Shown: positions 26,161-35,029, counted from the stretch's first letter. The stretch is 64,000 bases of DNA from Aquibacillus koreensis (GCF_025154055.1 NZ_JAOALK010000041.1:62001-126000); one strand, 5' to 3'. Numbers and translations are program-made. Notes: generated from the letters alone by a model not told the origin.

Positions 26161-27087
26161 ATGGCTGAAATGAAACATTTTATTTTCTTTGATTTTGAAA
26201 TGCTTTGTTCTAATCGAGGAATGCCTTACGAAGAGATGGAAGCAATTCGTTTAGGTGCAGTTAAATATAATATAGAAACTGAGAAGGTAACGTATTTTGA
26301 CCGATTTATCCAACCTAGTTCATTAAATCCTTTAACAAAATTCTGTAAGAAGTTAACTGGAATTGAAGATTCGGACTTGCTACATGCAGAACGGTTTGAT
26401 CATGTATTTGCTGATTTTCTTTCTTGGGTTGGTGGAGTGAAAAAAGCGAGATTTTTTTCTTGGTCTAAAAGTGACTTAACTAGACTTAAATTTGATGCGA
26501 AGTTAAACAATATCTCTAATAATACGATTGATAAAATTGAAAAAAGATATGTCGATTTCCAAGCTATTTTATCTAAGCGAGTTTCAAAAGATAACATGTC
26601 TGTTCAAAATGCACTAGATTTGTATGATTTACATTTTATCGGTTCTCAACACAACCCGATGTATGATGCATTCAACACATTACGCATCTACCTATGTTTC
26701 TCAAATCAACCACTCAAATCTGATTTAATCATGCTTAACCAATTTGTATTCGAAAAAGAGTTAAATAATCGTTCAAATATAAACAGATTGCTACAAAAGC
26801 AATTGAAGCAAGATCTAGTGTTTTTGCTTAACGAACTTCAGGAGATGTATAAATTAAGACAAGCGCATAAAGTTATAAAAAGGGTAAAACGACTCGTAAA
26901 AAAGTATGAAAATATCCTAATCAATCGTTCGGGTATCTTTTCCAATGAGAATATTCAAACCGTTCGATTAATTAAATCATTTTATGAAGAATTGTTAAAT
27001 AGCTATCATGAACACCACGCACATGCATCTAAAGTAATGATTTTAGATGATCACCTCGTGAAACCAATTAAACAGATAGCAATTTGA
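26161..27087 (+). CDS. DEDDh-type exonuclease with C-terminal helical domain
   Basis: 308 residues. The first about 180 residues are an exonuclease domain: IFFDFEML gives the Asp-Glu pair, KSDLTRLKFD the second Asp, and QHNPMYDAFNT the His-x4-Asp of the DEDDh class, related to KapD and other 3'-5' exonucleases. The last about 120 residues are basic and helical (KRVKRLVKKYENIL) and unlike KapD (205 residues). ATG after GAGAGGAGG at 9 nt; the TTG at 26140 overlaps this site. Substrate (DNA or RNA) is not clear. Confidence 0.8.
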   Translation: MAEMKHFIFFDFEMLCSNRGMPYEEMEAIRLGAVKYNIETEKVTYFDRFIQPSSLNPLTKFCKKLTGIEDSDLLHAERFDHVFADFLSWVGGVKKARFFSWSKSDLTRLKFDAKLNNISNNTIDKIEKRYVDFQAILSKRVSKDNMSVQNALDLYDLHFIGSQHNPMYDAFNTLRIYLCFSNQPLKSDLIMLNQFVFEKELNNRSNINRLLQKQLKQDLVFLLNELQEMYKLRQAHKVIKRVKRLVKKYENILINRSGIFSNENIQTVRLIKSFYEELLNSYHEHHAHASKVMILDDHLVKPIKQIAI

Positions 27088-27478
27088 AGTGAGGATGTCT
27101 TTCATCTTCCTTCGTACATAGGCTTAATCGTAAAGAGTTGCAATACCTAAACTTCATCCCCCCTTTTCTACTAATCTTTTTTTAAATATACTTTCTAGCG
27201 TAATATCACAAATTTAAAACCTCTAATAGGATCGATTGTATGTAAGCGCACAAAAGAGGTTCTTATATCAAAGTAATCACATCTCACTTTAGAAGACACC
27301 GTCATTTTAAGTATCCACATATTTATTTATAAGCTCCTGATCAAAACTCCCTATATAAGTCACTCCTTCTTCACCAGACGTGTTTAATATCACATCTATC
27401 AAGTGATTTAGTTCACTATCCTACTTTAGAAATTTTATTACCATATAAGTAAGCAATCTATGTGAGGAGGATATGTGG
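27088..27478 (+). other. Intergenic region upstream of the ba3 oxidase genes
   Basis: About 390 bases without a gene. A hairpin with arms AACCTCT (27218-27224) and AGAGGTT (27255-27261) contains a cre-like site. No full promoter could be fixed by eye. Confidence 0.5.
27239..27254 (+). promoter_or_regulatory. cre-like site (CcpA)
   Basis: TATGTAAGCGCACAAA matches the Bacillus catabolite-response element (WWTGNAANCGNWNNCW) at all but one position. It lies about 225 nt upstream of the oxidase operon. CcpA control of a terminal oxidase is reasonable, but the match is only by consensus. Confidence 0.3.
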
Positions 27479-27625
27479 GTGAAAATTAATAAAGAAGAGC
27501 AACTCAACAAAGATACGGATAATGAAGCATCTTTATCAGGCACTTTATTCTCAGTAGGTATGGTAGCCGCAGTTATAGTTGTCATGTGGGCCGCTGTTTT
27601 TTGGTTATACATGGAGAGAGTTTAA
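27479..27625 (+). CDS. cbaD: ba3-type cytochrome oxidase subunit IIa
   Basis: 48 residues. A charged head (KINKEEQLNKDTDNEASL) precedes one membrane helix (SGTLFSVGMVAAVIVVMWAA). The pattern L-x-GTLFSVG...W matches the small subunit IIa of ba3-type oxidases. GTG lies 8 nt after GAGGAGG; the ATG two codons upstream is too close. The stop overlaps the Shine-Dalgarno of the next gene, so it is the first gene of the cba operon. Confidence 0.8.
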   Translation: MKINKEEQLNKDTDNEASLSGTLFSVGMVAAVIVVMWAAVFWLYMERV

Positions 27626-27638
27626 GGAGGGATAAAAC

Positions 27639-28100
27639 ATGCAACGACTAGAAGAGCTTTGGCTTACAGTCAGTATCGGTATATTAGTAATTTTTATGAT
27701 CATTATTGGTTATCAAACTTTTGCTTTAAGTATGGGTCCTCCAAGTCATAAAGAAACGCTTGATCCACAAAAAGTAGATCAACATGAACGCTTTAGTGAA
27801 CCCGGAGTAAAACAGATTGGGAGTAACGAATATGAAGTTGTTATGACTTTAGAATCCTTTGCTTTTAACCCTGGTAATTTAGAAGTTCCTGTTGGTGCAA
27901 AAGTACATTTCATCATGACCTCTAAGGATGTAACCCATGGATTTCAAGTTCCTGGGACAAACATAAATGCAATGGTTATGCCCGGTCATATCCAGAAGAT
28001 ATCACATACCTTCTCTGAACCAGGAGAATTTTTAGTGGTATGTAATGAGTATTGTGGGATTGGTCACCAAGCCATGAGTACCACAATTACGGTGAAGTAA
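27639..28100 (+). CDS. cbaB: ba3-type cytochrome oxidase subunit II
   Basis: 153 residues. One N-terminal membrane helix (about 8-32), then a cupredoxin domain carrying the dinuclear CuA centre: His100 (DVTHGF), Cys135, Glu137, Cys139, His143, Met146 (CNEYCGIGHQAM). It accepts electrons from cytochrome c and passes them to subunit I. The single helix (rather than two) is typical of the ba3 class. Strong ribosome binding site (AAGGAGG) and 13-nt gap to the IIa gene. Confidence 0.93.
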   Translation: MQRLEELWLTVSIGILVIFMIIIGYQTFALSMGPPSHKETLDPQKVDQHERFSEPGVKQIGSNEYEVVMTLESFAFNPGNLEVPVGAKVHFIMTSKDVTHGFQVPGTNINAMVMPGHIQKISHTFSEPGEFLVVCNEYCGIGHQAMSTTITVK

Positions 28101-28116
28101 AGGAGGGGAATTGAAA

Positions 28117-29796
28117 ATGGAACAAACGTTAAAGGAAACAAAACGTCAAAATCCTAAAAAGCTATTAGGTGTAAATACAGAGGATGCAAAAGTAGCACTT
28201 TCGTATTTTACAGTTGCTTTTGTCTCATTACTTCTTGGAGGAATCTTAGGACTACTTCAAGGATTGGAACGTGCAGATCTAATCCAATTGCCATCATGGC
28301 TTAATTATTATCAAGTATTAACTGCACATGGTCTATTATTATTAGTTGTTTTTACCGCTACTTTTACGATTGGTTATCAATTTGCAAATCTATCACATTC
28401 TTTTGGTGGGTTACTTCCAAAAGTGCGTAAATTGGCTTGGATCGGCTTTGGTTTAATGGTCTTTGGTGTTGCTTTGGTTACCGTTATGATCATTTTAAAT
28501 GAAGCATCGGTATTATATACATTTTACCCCCCACTAGCTGCTCATCCCCTGTTTTACGTTGGATTAGTATTTGTGGTAGTTGGTATTTGGGCATGTTGCT
28601 TTGGTGTATTTATTAACTATCGTCACTGGAGAAAGAACCATCGAGGTCAAGTAACTCCACTATTAGCTTACTTCGCTATGGGTGTGTTCGTACTATGGTT
28701 TTTTGCAAGTATCGGTGTAACAATTGAAGTTTTAACACTAATTCCATGGTCAATGGGGCTAGTTGAAACAACCAATGTTATGGTTGCCAGAACGCTATTT
28801 TGGTGGTTTGGTCATACACTTGTTAACATTTGGTATCTTGTTGCTACCTCCGCTTGGTATGTAATTGTACCTAAGATTATTGGTGGTAGACACTTCAATG
28901 AAAAGTTAATCAGGCTTGTTGTTATTCTAATCGTGGTGTTAAATATTCCGGGTGGTTTTCACCACCAAATTATCGATCCAGCAATCTCAACATCCATTAA
29001 ATTCTTGCACGTGTTTATGAGTTTATCTATTGCTGTACCATCATTAATGACAGCATTTGCGATGTTCTTCGTGTTTGAACGTACAGGTAGAAAGCTAGGT
29101 GGTAAAGGTTTACTTGGTTGGTTGAAAAAACTACCGTGGGGAGATGTTCGATTCTTAGCTCCGATGATCGCTATGATTTCATTTATTCCTGGTGGCGCTG
29201 GTGGTATTGTCAACACGAGTAACCAATTAAACCAAGTAGTACACAATACCATGTGGGTCGTAGGACACTTCCACGTCACAGTTGGTATGTCAGTTGTTCT
29301 TACATTCTTCGGTATTTGTTATTGGTTAATTCCTTACCTATCTAAACGCCAGTTAACACCGAAGATGAACAAAATCGGTGTGATTCAAACGATCGTTTGG
29401 ACAGTTGGGATGACCATTATGGCTGGTTCCATGCATATTGCCGGATTGTTTGGAGATCCAAGAAGAACTTCTGACACATCTTATGGTGGTCACGAAGTAG
29501 CTGCAAGTTGGATATCTTATGAGCTTATCTTTGGAATCGGGGCAACTATTCTTCTAGTTGGTGTATTGATTCAAGTTTATGCCGTATTTAACATGATGTT
29601 CTTCGCACCAAAAGGTGAAACAGAATTTCCTGTAGCTGAACCAGAAGACAATGCTGCCCCTGTACCGCTTTGGACAGAACGATGGGGTTTATGGATTGTC
29701 CTATTACTTGCAGTTGTAGCAATGGCCTACGTAGTTCCGATTGTTGATATGATCTTAAATGCACCACCGGGATCACCGCCAATTAGAACTTGGTAG
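28117..29796 (+). CDS. cbaA: ba3-type cytochrome oxidase subunit I
   Basis: About 559 residues, 13 predicted membrane helices. Catalytic subunit that reduces oxygen to water and pumps protons. Low-spin heme His is in VLTAHGLLLL; the CuB ligands are the His of WWFGHTLVNIWYL and the His pair of GGFHHQIIDP; the heme and high-spin ligands are in WVVGHFHVTVGMS. Residues for the D channel are missing, as in other B-type oxidases. ATG lies 10 nt after GGAGG. 16 nt after cbaB. A hairpin separates it from sco. Confidence 0.93.
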   Translation: MEQTLKETKRQNPKKLLGVNTEDAKVALSYFTVAFVSLLLGGILGLLQGLERADLIQLPSWLNYYQVLTAHGLLLLVVFTATFTIGYQFANLSHSFGGLLPKVRKLAWIGFGLMVFGVALVTVMIILNEASVLYTFYPPLAAHPLFYVGLVFVVVGIWACCFGVFINYRHWRKNHRGQVTPLLAYFAMGVFVLWFFASIGVTIEVLTLIPWSMGLVETTNVMVARTLFWWFGHTLVNIWYLVATSAWYVIVPKIIGGRHFNEKLIRLVVILIVVLNIPGGFHHQIIDPAISTSIKFLHVFMSLSIAVPSLMTAFAMFFVFERTGRKLGGKGLLGWLKKLPWGDVRFLAPMIAMISFIPGGAGGIVNTSNQLNQVVHNTMWVVGHFHVTVGMSVVLTFFGICYWLIPYLSKRQLTPKMNKIGVIQTIVWTVGMTIMAGSMHIAGLFGDPRRTSDTSYGGHEVAASWISYELIFGIGATILLVGVLIQVYAVFNMMFFAPKGETEFPVAEPEDNAAPVPLWTERWGLWIVLLLAVVAMAYVVPIVDMILNAPPGSPPIRTW

Positions 29797-29804
29797 ATAA
29801 ATGG

Positions 29805-29842
29805 ATATAGAGGTAGAGGGACTTCCCTCTTCTCCCCTATAT
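29805..29842 (+). terminator. Hairpin between cbaA and sco
   Basis: ATATAGAGGTAGAGGGA pairs with TCCCTCTTCTCCCCTATAT with a mismatch and a bulge. It may attenuate transcription so that the oxidase subunits are made in excess of the chaperone, or protect the mRNA. No long T run. Confidence 0.5.
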
Positions 29843-29862
29843 TTATAAAGGAAGTGTCCACC

Positions 29863-30498
29863 ATGAACAAAAAAGATAATACGAAACTCGCGATCTTGCT
29901 AGTTATTATTTTCGGGATAGGACTCTTTTATATCAGTACGGATGGATTTAGAGCCTACACGGCAGAGTCTGCTAGGATGTATGATTTACAACAAGAGAAA
30001 CCTACTTTACCAAATGTAACACTTAAAGATAGTCATGCGAGGACTTATTCATTTGATGAGCTAGCAAAAGACAAATATGTGTTTATTACGTTTATGTACA
30101 CGAACTGCGGCACGGTATGTCCGCAACTAGAGTTAAATATGCGCGATGTTTATAAGCAAATACCAAGCCATTACTTTGAAAATGATCTTGTTTTTTTAAG
30201 TATTAGCTTTGACCCATTAAGAGATAACCCAGAAGTATTAGCTAAGTACAGAACTTATTTTGATAGTGACGGAGAAACTTGGCGAATGGCTAGGGTGAAT
30301 GATAGCGAGGAATTAACTAACCTTCTAGAAACACTCGGTGTGATCGTGATACCAGATGATTATGGAAACTTCCAACATAATTCAGCTTTTTATCTAATAA
30401 GTCCTAAGGGTCAGTTAGTTGAAGTTATGGATTTTACAAAAGTAGATACAGCAGCAAGCATATTATTAGATCATCTAGACAAAAAAGTGAGGGATTAA
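29863..30498 (+). CDS. SCO family copper chaperone
   Basis: 211 residues. One N-terminal membrane helix (LAILLVIIFGIGLFYI), then a thioredoxin-like domain with the copper-binding CxxxC in TNCGTVCPQL and the downstream His in GNFQHNSAFYL. SCO proteins insert copper into CuA. Position directly after cbaA fits this. ATG at 29863 follows GGAAG at 8 nt; an in-frame GTG at 29854 is ignored. Confidence 0.9.
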   Translation: MNKKDNTKLAILLVIIFGIGLFYISTDGFRAYTAESARMYDLQQEKPTLPNVTLKDSHARTYSFDELAKDKYVFITFMYTNCGTVCPQLELNMRDVYKQIPSHYFENDLVFLSISFDPLRDNPEVLAKYRTYFDSDGETWRMARVNDSEELTNLLETLGVIVIPDDYGNFQHNSAFYLISPKGQLVEVMDFTKVDTAASILLDHLDKKVRD

Positions 30499-30501
30499 GC
30501 A

Positions 30502-31071
30502 ATGAAACAGGCAATCTATGGACTTATATTGTTTACATTCTTAGCCCTCCCTCCCGTAGCAAACTTGTTAGAGTCAATTATGATTATGCATATGCATATG
30601 CAAATGCCATTACTCGTTTTCGCAGGATTTCTAATCGCTCGTTTTTTCCAACTTAAATTTCCGCAATTCTTTGAAAGGTGGAATGCAAACGGAGTCCCAG
30701 GTATGCTGTTGTTTTTAATCATCTGGCTATACTGGATGGTACCAAGAGCAATGGATGAAGCACTTACCTCTCCTTTTATGGAGTTGTTCAAGTTTTTTAG
30801 TCTGACGTTTCTAGCAGGAATAGCTCTAAGGGATAGTTGGAAAAAGCTAGGCAACATTGAATTCAGCATCATGTATATCTTTTTCACTTTAAAGTTCATC
30901 ATCATGGGGTATCTATACTTGGCAATAGAGGATCAAATATGTAATAACTATCTTATCATTGAACAGAAAACGCTTGGTTGGGGGTCTCTAGCAATGGCAG
31001 TGTGTTTTGTGATCTTTGGATTCTATTGGCATTTTACCGATCAATCAGAATACCAAAAAGTTGACTTGTAA
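30502..31071 (+). CDS. Integral membrane protein of the oxidase cluster (Met/His loop)
   Basis: 189 residues, about five membrane helices, starting 4 nt after the SCO gene. Between helices one and two is IMIMHMHMQMP, a Met/His cluster able to hold copper. Similar proteins occur beside ba3 oxidases; I infer a role in copper delivery or assembly, related in idea to CtaG/CopD, but no domain is certain. Shine-Dalgarno GAGGG overlaps the sco stop region. Confidence 0.7.
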   Translation: MKQAIYGLILFTFLALPPVANLLESIMIMHMHMQMPLLVFAGFLIARFFQLKFPQFFERWNANGVPGMLLFLIIWLYWMVPRAMDEALTSPFMELFKFFSLTFLAGIALRDSWKKLGNIEFSIMYIFFTLKFIIMGYLYLAIEDQICNNYLIIEQKTLGWGSLAMAVCFVIFGFYWHFTDQSEYQKVDL

Positions 31072-31102
31072 TGGTCATGAATGTAATGTTAATCAATGGG
31101 TA

Positions 31103-31131
31103 TTTACAACGATAATTATGTGAAATATATT
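31103..31131 (+). promoter_or_regulatory. Promoter of the CuA-like lipoprotein gene
   Basis: TTTACA (31103-31108), 17-nt spacer, TATATT (31126-31131). It may let the lipoprotein be made separately from the cba genes. Confidence 0.5.
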
Positions 31132-31181
31132 AGTATATGTATTTGCTAATAAAAATATGAATACATTAGGAGGAAATAAAA

Positions 31182-31535
31182 ATGAAAAAAATAATATTAA
31201 TGCTTGTATTAGCAGCATCCGTTTTTGTATTAGCAGCTTGTGGTGGAGATGAATCAGGAAGTGAAAGTAATCTAACACCAGATCATTCCATAGATTTAGT
31301 AGCTTCTAACTGGGAGTTTGAACAAGACACTTATACAGTTCCTAGTGGAAACGTTGAAGTAAATTTAATTAACAACGAAGGATTTCACGGAATTAAAGTA
31401 GAAGGTACGGGTATTAGCATCGAAGGCGAAGGTTCTGATGTAGCAGCGATGGAGCCTGGTGAATATACAATCCGTTGTACAGTGCCATGTGGAGCTGGTC
31501 ATACGGAAATGGTTGCAACGTTAATTGTAGAGTAA
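31182..31535 (+). CDS. CuA-like cupredoxin lipoprotein
   Basis: 117 residues. Signal ending in the lipobox VLAAC (Cys20), a serine-rich linker, then a cupredoxin-type beta barrel. His69 (GFHG) with Cys99, Cys103, His107 and Met110 in CTVPCGAGHTEM repeat the ligand spacing of the CuA site in oxidase subunit II (CxxxCGxGHxxM). Blue copper proteins have one Cys here, so a dinuclear CuA-like centre is likely. It could carry electrons or copper to the ba3 oxidase next door. AGGAGG precedes the ATG; ends in a strong terminator. Confidence 0.85.
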   Translation: MKKIILMLVLAASVFVLAACGGDESGSESNLTPDHSIDLVASNWEFEQDTYTVPSGNVEVNLINNEGFHGIKVEGTGISIEGEGSDVAAMEPGEYTIRCTVPCGAGHTEMVATLIVE

Positions 31536-31587
31536 TACCGGTAAAATATTTCGTGAATCCATAAAGAAATATGACTAAGCTAGAGTA

Positions 31588-31625
31588 GAGCATCAAATTG
31601 TTTTCAATTTGATGCTCTTTTTATT
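31588..31625 (+). terminator. Terminator after the CuA-like lipoprotein
   Basis: Perfect 13-bp stem GAGCATCAAATTG/CAATTTGATGCTC with tttt loop, then six T. Confidence 0.9.
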
Positions 31626-31651
31626 GTATTCCTTATTTTGATACCGTCAAA

Positions 31652-32257
31652 TTATATATTTACATCTTCATCACGCAATGCCCCTTGCTTAACGTACCTA
31701 ATAAGTTTAGTAGACTCAGCCTTAACTCTTTTTATACCTAATTCACTTTTAAACCAGTTTTCCTTCCTAGTATTATTATCTTCGGCACAACATAAGGTAA
31801 AGTTGATCCAGTCAGGCATATAGGTTTTTAAAGTTAAATGCAATCTTCGCATATGATAGGAGTTCGTTACTACTAAAATGCGATTCAATTTAAACAGATG
31901 GAACTCTCGATCAAGAATCATCATGGATGCAAGAACATTTTCAAGCGTATGTAACGAATGATCTTCAATCAAAATATCTTTTTCAGGTACACCAAATACC
32001 AATGCTTCCTTTTTTAATTCGTGTGCCTCTGCGTGCTCAAATCCATTCCACTTCACACCACCTGAAAATAAGATTTTATTTGCTCTACCTTGTTGATAAA
32101 GTTCAACTGCTTTCGGCAAACGGTATTGAATTGCCATACTACTACCAACAACAAAGATGCAATCTCCTGTCATCCCATCATCTTCAAGATCAGAGAATAA
32201 TAGATTAGTCATGTGAGTTTTTGTTAATGCATCAACATCTAAATTTGATATATACAT
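31652..32257 (-). CDS. YdcF/ElyC-like DUF218 protein
   Basis: About 201 residues. DUF218 domain: CIFVVGSS, RLPKAVELYQQGRANKILFSGG, EAHELKKEALVFGVPEKDILIEDHSLHTLENV and VVTNSYHMRR, with SGG and NS/H at the usual sites. Family members (SanA, ElyC, YdcF) influence cell envelope precursors or S-adenosylmethionine binding; no job is firmly shown. ATG at 32257 follows GAGG at 6 nt and matches the usual M-x-IS-x-L start; the ATG at 32314, inside the HIT-GNAT gene, is less likely. Confidence 0.8.
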   Translation of the reverse strand: MYISNLDVDALTKTHMTNLLFSDLEDDGMTGDCIFVVGSSMAIQYRLPKAVELYQQGRANKILFSGGVKWNGFEHAEAHELKKEALVFGVPEKDILIEDHSLHTLENVLASMMILDREFHLFKLNRILVVTNSYHMRRLHLTLKTYMPDWINFTLCCAEDNNTRKENWFKSELGIKRVKAESTKLIRYVKQGALRDEDVNI

Positions 32258-32298
32258 GTGACACCTCGTATCTTTTATCAATCGTTCTTTATGTACTT

Positions 32299-33168
32299 CT
32301 ATAATTCTTGACATAGACGGATCATATCCTTACATTGTATGCCATTCTCCATTATTTTCTCCTGGTAGTGGTCAATGAAAAAATCTCTAGTAATACCTGT
32401 AATTCTAAAACCACATTTTTGATAAAGGGCAAGTTGTCCTATACTTGAATTCCCAGTACCAACTTCAATTTTTTTAAATCCTTTTTCTTTAGCTTTTTTC
32501 ATTGCATCCATTACCAACAGTTTCCCTATACCTCTTCCCTGGTGTTCCTCTGAAACTGCAACATTTTTTAATTCAACGGTTTCTAGCGTAGATGGAAGAA
32601 GCACATAAACGCCAATAACTTGAGTATCTTGTTTTACTAGAAAACAATATCCCTTTTTTAAATACGCTTCTACATGATCGATCGAAGGGTCCGCTAATAA
32701 CAACAGATCCATAGGCGGTTTTTCTTCTTTTCTAAGTAACCTAATCTCCAGTCTCCCCCGTTCTTTCAGACTTTTCCTCTTATTATCTGGTTGCTTTAAC
32801 CAATATCGAATCCCTTTTCCAGCTAAAGGCTCGTCGTTATATCTAGGTATAACGTGGAGATGACAATGAAAAATAAATTGATTTGATACTTTACCAACGT
32901 TCCAACCCATCGTAAAACCATCTGGTGCATACTTTGAATCTATATATTCTTTTGCTTTTTGTATAAGTTCATATGTATCGTTCCATTCTTCCTTTGTTAA
33001 CTCAAAAACATTTGACCGATGATTCTTTGGGACTATTATTCCACATCCCTCAAGTATCTCTTGATGTTCATTGTGTTGCAGAAAGAAACAATTTTCGTTT
33101 TCAAAGATAATATTTTGATCCTTATCATTCTTAGGGTTACAAAATGGGCAATCTGTTTCATAAGACAT
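32299..33168 (-). CDS. HIT domain-GNAT acetyltransferase fusion
   Basis: 289 residues, two domains. Residues 1-about 125 form a HIT domain: CPFC at the start, HHR near 50, and the histidine triad HCHLHVIPR (His101/103/105), giving nucleotide-hydrolase activity. Residues about 135-289 are a GNAT domain with LKNVAVSEEHQGRGIGKLLV (acetyl-CoA loop) and ALYQKCGFRITGI. Both catalytic motifs are intact. The pair could act on nucleotide conjugates. ATG at 33168 follows AGGAG at 8 nt. Upstream of the YdcF-like gene. Confidence 0.85.
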   Translation of the reverse strand: MSYETDCPFCNPKNDKDQNIIFENENCFFLQHNEHQEILEGCGIIVPKNHRSNVFELTKEEWNDTYELIQKAKEYIDSKYAPDGFTMGWNVGKVSNQFIFHCHLHVIPRYNDEPLAGKGIRYWLKQPDNKRKSLKERGRLEIRLLRKEEKPPMDLLLLADPSIDHVEAYLKKGYCFLVKQDTQVIGVYVLLPSTLETVELKNVAVSEEHQGRGIGKLLVMDAMKKAKEKGFKKIEVGTGNSSIGQLALYQKCGFRITGITRDFFIDHYQEKIMENGIQCKDMIRLCQEL

Positions 33169-33395
33169 ACACATATCTCCTAACTATTTACTTCACTCCG
33201 CCAAATACAGCTAGTTCCATCCACTTGAAGTAGCAATCTGCATGTTGAAAACCTATCTCTCTTAACCAAATAACCTGAACGCCTACGCTCTAGAGTAAGA
33301 TTTACTTTATACCTCTACTATTACTTATTTTGTTTATTTTTGTTCACGCTAACGCTAAACGACCTATATTCACTACTTTAATCAACACAGTTCTT

Positions 33396-33599
33396 TTAGT
33401 TATTTGATTTATAGATGGTTTGTGTTAAAGTATTTATTCTATCGTTCAATTTCTCCAATTCTTCTGTGACTCTAGATAATTCATAACTGTAGTCGGTAGT
33501 ATAAGAATGATTGGTTGTATTTGCACTACCACCGATTGTGCAACCTGCAAATAAAATACATATCCCCAAGAAAATAATAGCTCCTCTAAGTTTTTCCAA
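33396..33599 (-). CDS. Small lipoprotein (67 aa)
   Basis: TTG start 9 nt after AAAGGA. Signal with lipobox LFAGC (Cys20), then a Ser/Thr-rich linker and a C-terminal coiled coil (ELSRVTEELEKLNDRINTLTQTIY). Membrane-anchored from outside, probably dimeric. No family recognised. Isolated gene in a gene-poor stretch. Confidence 0.65.
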   Translation of the reverse strand: MEKLRGAIIFLGICILFAGCTIGGSANTTNHSYTTDYSYELSRVTEELEKLNDRINTLTQTIYKSNN

Positions 33600-33921
33600 A
33601 TCATTTCATCCTTTCTAATAAACTAATAGTGAAAATGCCTTTTGTTCATTAAATCTCTAGTTTTGCTTTAATGATGGGAAAATTAAGGGGAATGACTTTT
33701 CCTATTTAAATCGATGTAATCTCATTTTAAAATTAAAACAAGTCGATGTTGAAATAAGAAATATAGACCGGATGTTTTACGCCCACTTCTCTCTTCACAA
33801 CACCATTTTAACATATAATTCCAATCAATCTCTCATAAATAAAAAGGGGAAAAGTGTTTTTTCTGAAATAGCCCTAATTTATATCCATATCTTAAAGATT
33901 TATTTTTTGAAAATATCCTAA
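33600..33921. other. AT-rich intergenic stretch
   Basis: About 320 bases between the small lipoprotein gene and the terminator of add. I see no gene or conserved RNA. Confidence 0.5.
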
Positions 33922-33956
33922 CAAAAAAAATACGAGGACCCATTTGGAATCCACGC
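33922..33956 (-). terminator. add: Terminator of add
   Basis: Stem CGTGGATTC/GGGTCCTCG on the minus strand, with mismatch, followed by TATTTTTTTT. Confidence 0.7.
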
Positions 33957-33979
33957 ATTGTTATCTTTAATCCTTACTA

Positions 33980-35029
33980 CTAAATTACTTGCTGACTTGT
34001 CATTTCTAACCGCTTATACTCGGCTAAGAACTTATTTTTCAACTTTTTCTTCGCTCTAGCATCAAGGAAGGAAGCATCAATACTATTCATGATTACTTGG
34101 CCGATCTCCATAAGTGTGAAATCGAATTTTTCAACTAAGATTAACAGTTCCTTGGTCAAACATGTGTTTGAAACGGTCATATTATCGGTATTTACGGTAA
34201 TCATAAGCCCACGATCAAAATAATATCGAATTGGATAACGATCCCAACTTGCAGATGCTTTAGTCTGAATGTTACTTATTGGACACATCTCTAGTGGAAT
34301 ACAATTTTCCAAAACATAGTTTAATAACTCAGGATCATCCTTCAGACGAACCCCATGGCCGATTCTAGACGCACCTAGATTCGTAATTGCTTCTCGAATA
34401 TTCTCTGGTCCTGCCGCTTCCCCAGCATGAATGGTAACAGGGATAGCCTTTTGTTTAGCCAGTTCGAACACCTCTCTGAAAAGATGTGCTGGATAAGTGG
34501 CTTCATCACCCGCTAAGTCTACACCAACTAGACCTTTGCCATGAAATGCACTTGCAGCTCTTATAACTTCTTTATTTTCTTCCGTTGAGTGGTGTCTCAA
34601 ACAACAAGCAATTACGTTAGCTTGAACACCATATCTTTTTTCACCGCGTTTTAGCCCTTTTATAACGGAATAAATCACTTCTTCTAGGCTTAGTCCTTTA
34701 TTTGTGTGTAGCTGCGGTCCAAACCTAACTTCAATATACTTACAATTTTCCTCATAAGCCTGCTCAACTACTTCATATGCAACACGTTCTAATGCTTCTT
34801 TTGTATGAAGCACCTGGGATACGAAATCAAACTTCTGGAGATACTCAATTAAACTATCACAATCACCTTCAATTTTTAAATACCCAGATAATTCTTTTAT
34901 ATTATTTGTTGGTAACGTGATTCCTTGGTCTAATGCTAAATCGAAGACTGTTTCTGGTTTTACACTACCATCGAGATGTACATGAAGATCCACCTTAGGT
35001 AACTTCTCAATTATATTTTCCAGTTTCAT
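33980..35029 (-). CDS. add: Adenosine deaminase
   Basis: 349 residues. Turns adenosine to inosine (purine salvage). Zinc ligands: HVH in KVDLHVHLDGS, HAGE (His and general acid Glu), and NTDN (Asp) late in the protein; GHGVRL carries the His that activates water. The usual NTDDP is NTDNM, a small change from the consensus that keeps the first Asp. AAGGGAG precedes the ATG. Single gene with terminator. Confidence 0.93.
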   Translation of the reverse strand: MKLENIIEKLPKVDLHVHLDGSVKPETVFDLALDQGITLPTNNIKELSGYLKIEGDCDSLIEYLQKFDFVSQVLHTKEALERVAYEVVEQAYEENCKYIEVRFGPQLHTNKGLSLEEVIYSVIKGLKRGEKRYGVQANVIACCLRHHSTEENKEVIRAASAFHGKGLVGVDLAGDEATYPAHLFREVFELAKQKAIPVTIHAGEAAGPENIREAITNLGASRIGHGVRLKDDPELLNYVLENCIPLEMCPISNIQTKASASWDRYPIRYYFDRGLMITVNTDNMTVSNTCLTKELLILVEKFDFTLMEIGQVIMNSIDASFLDARAKKKLKNKFLAEYKRLEMTSQQVI

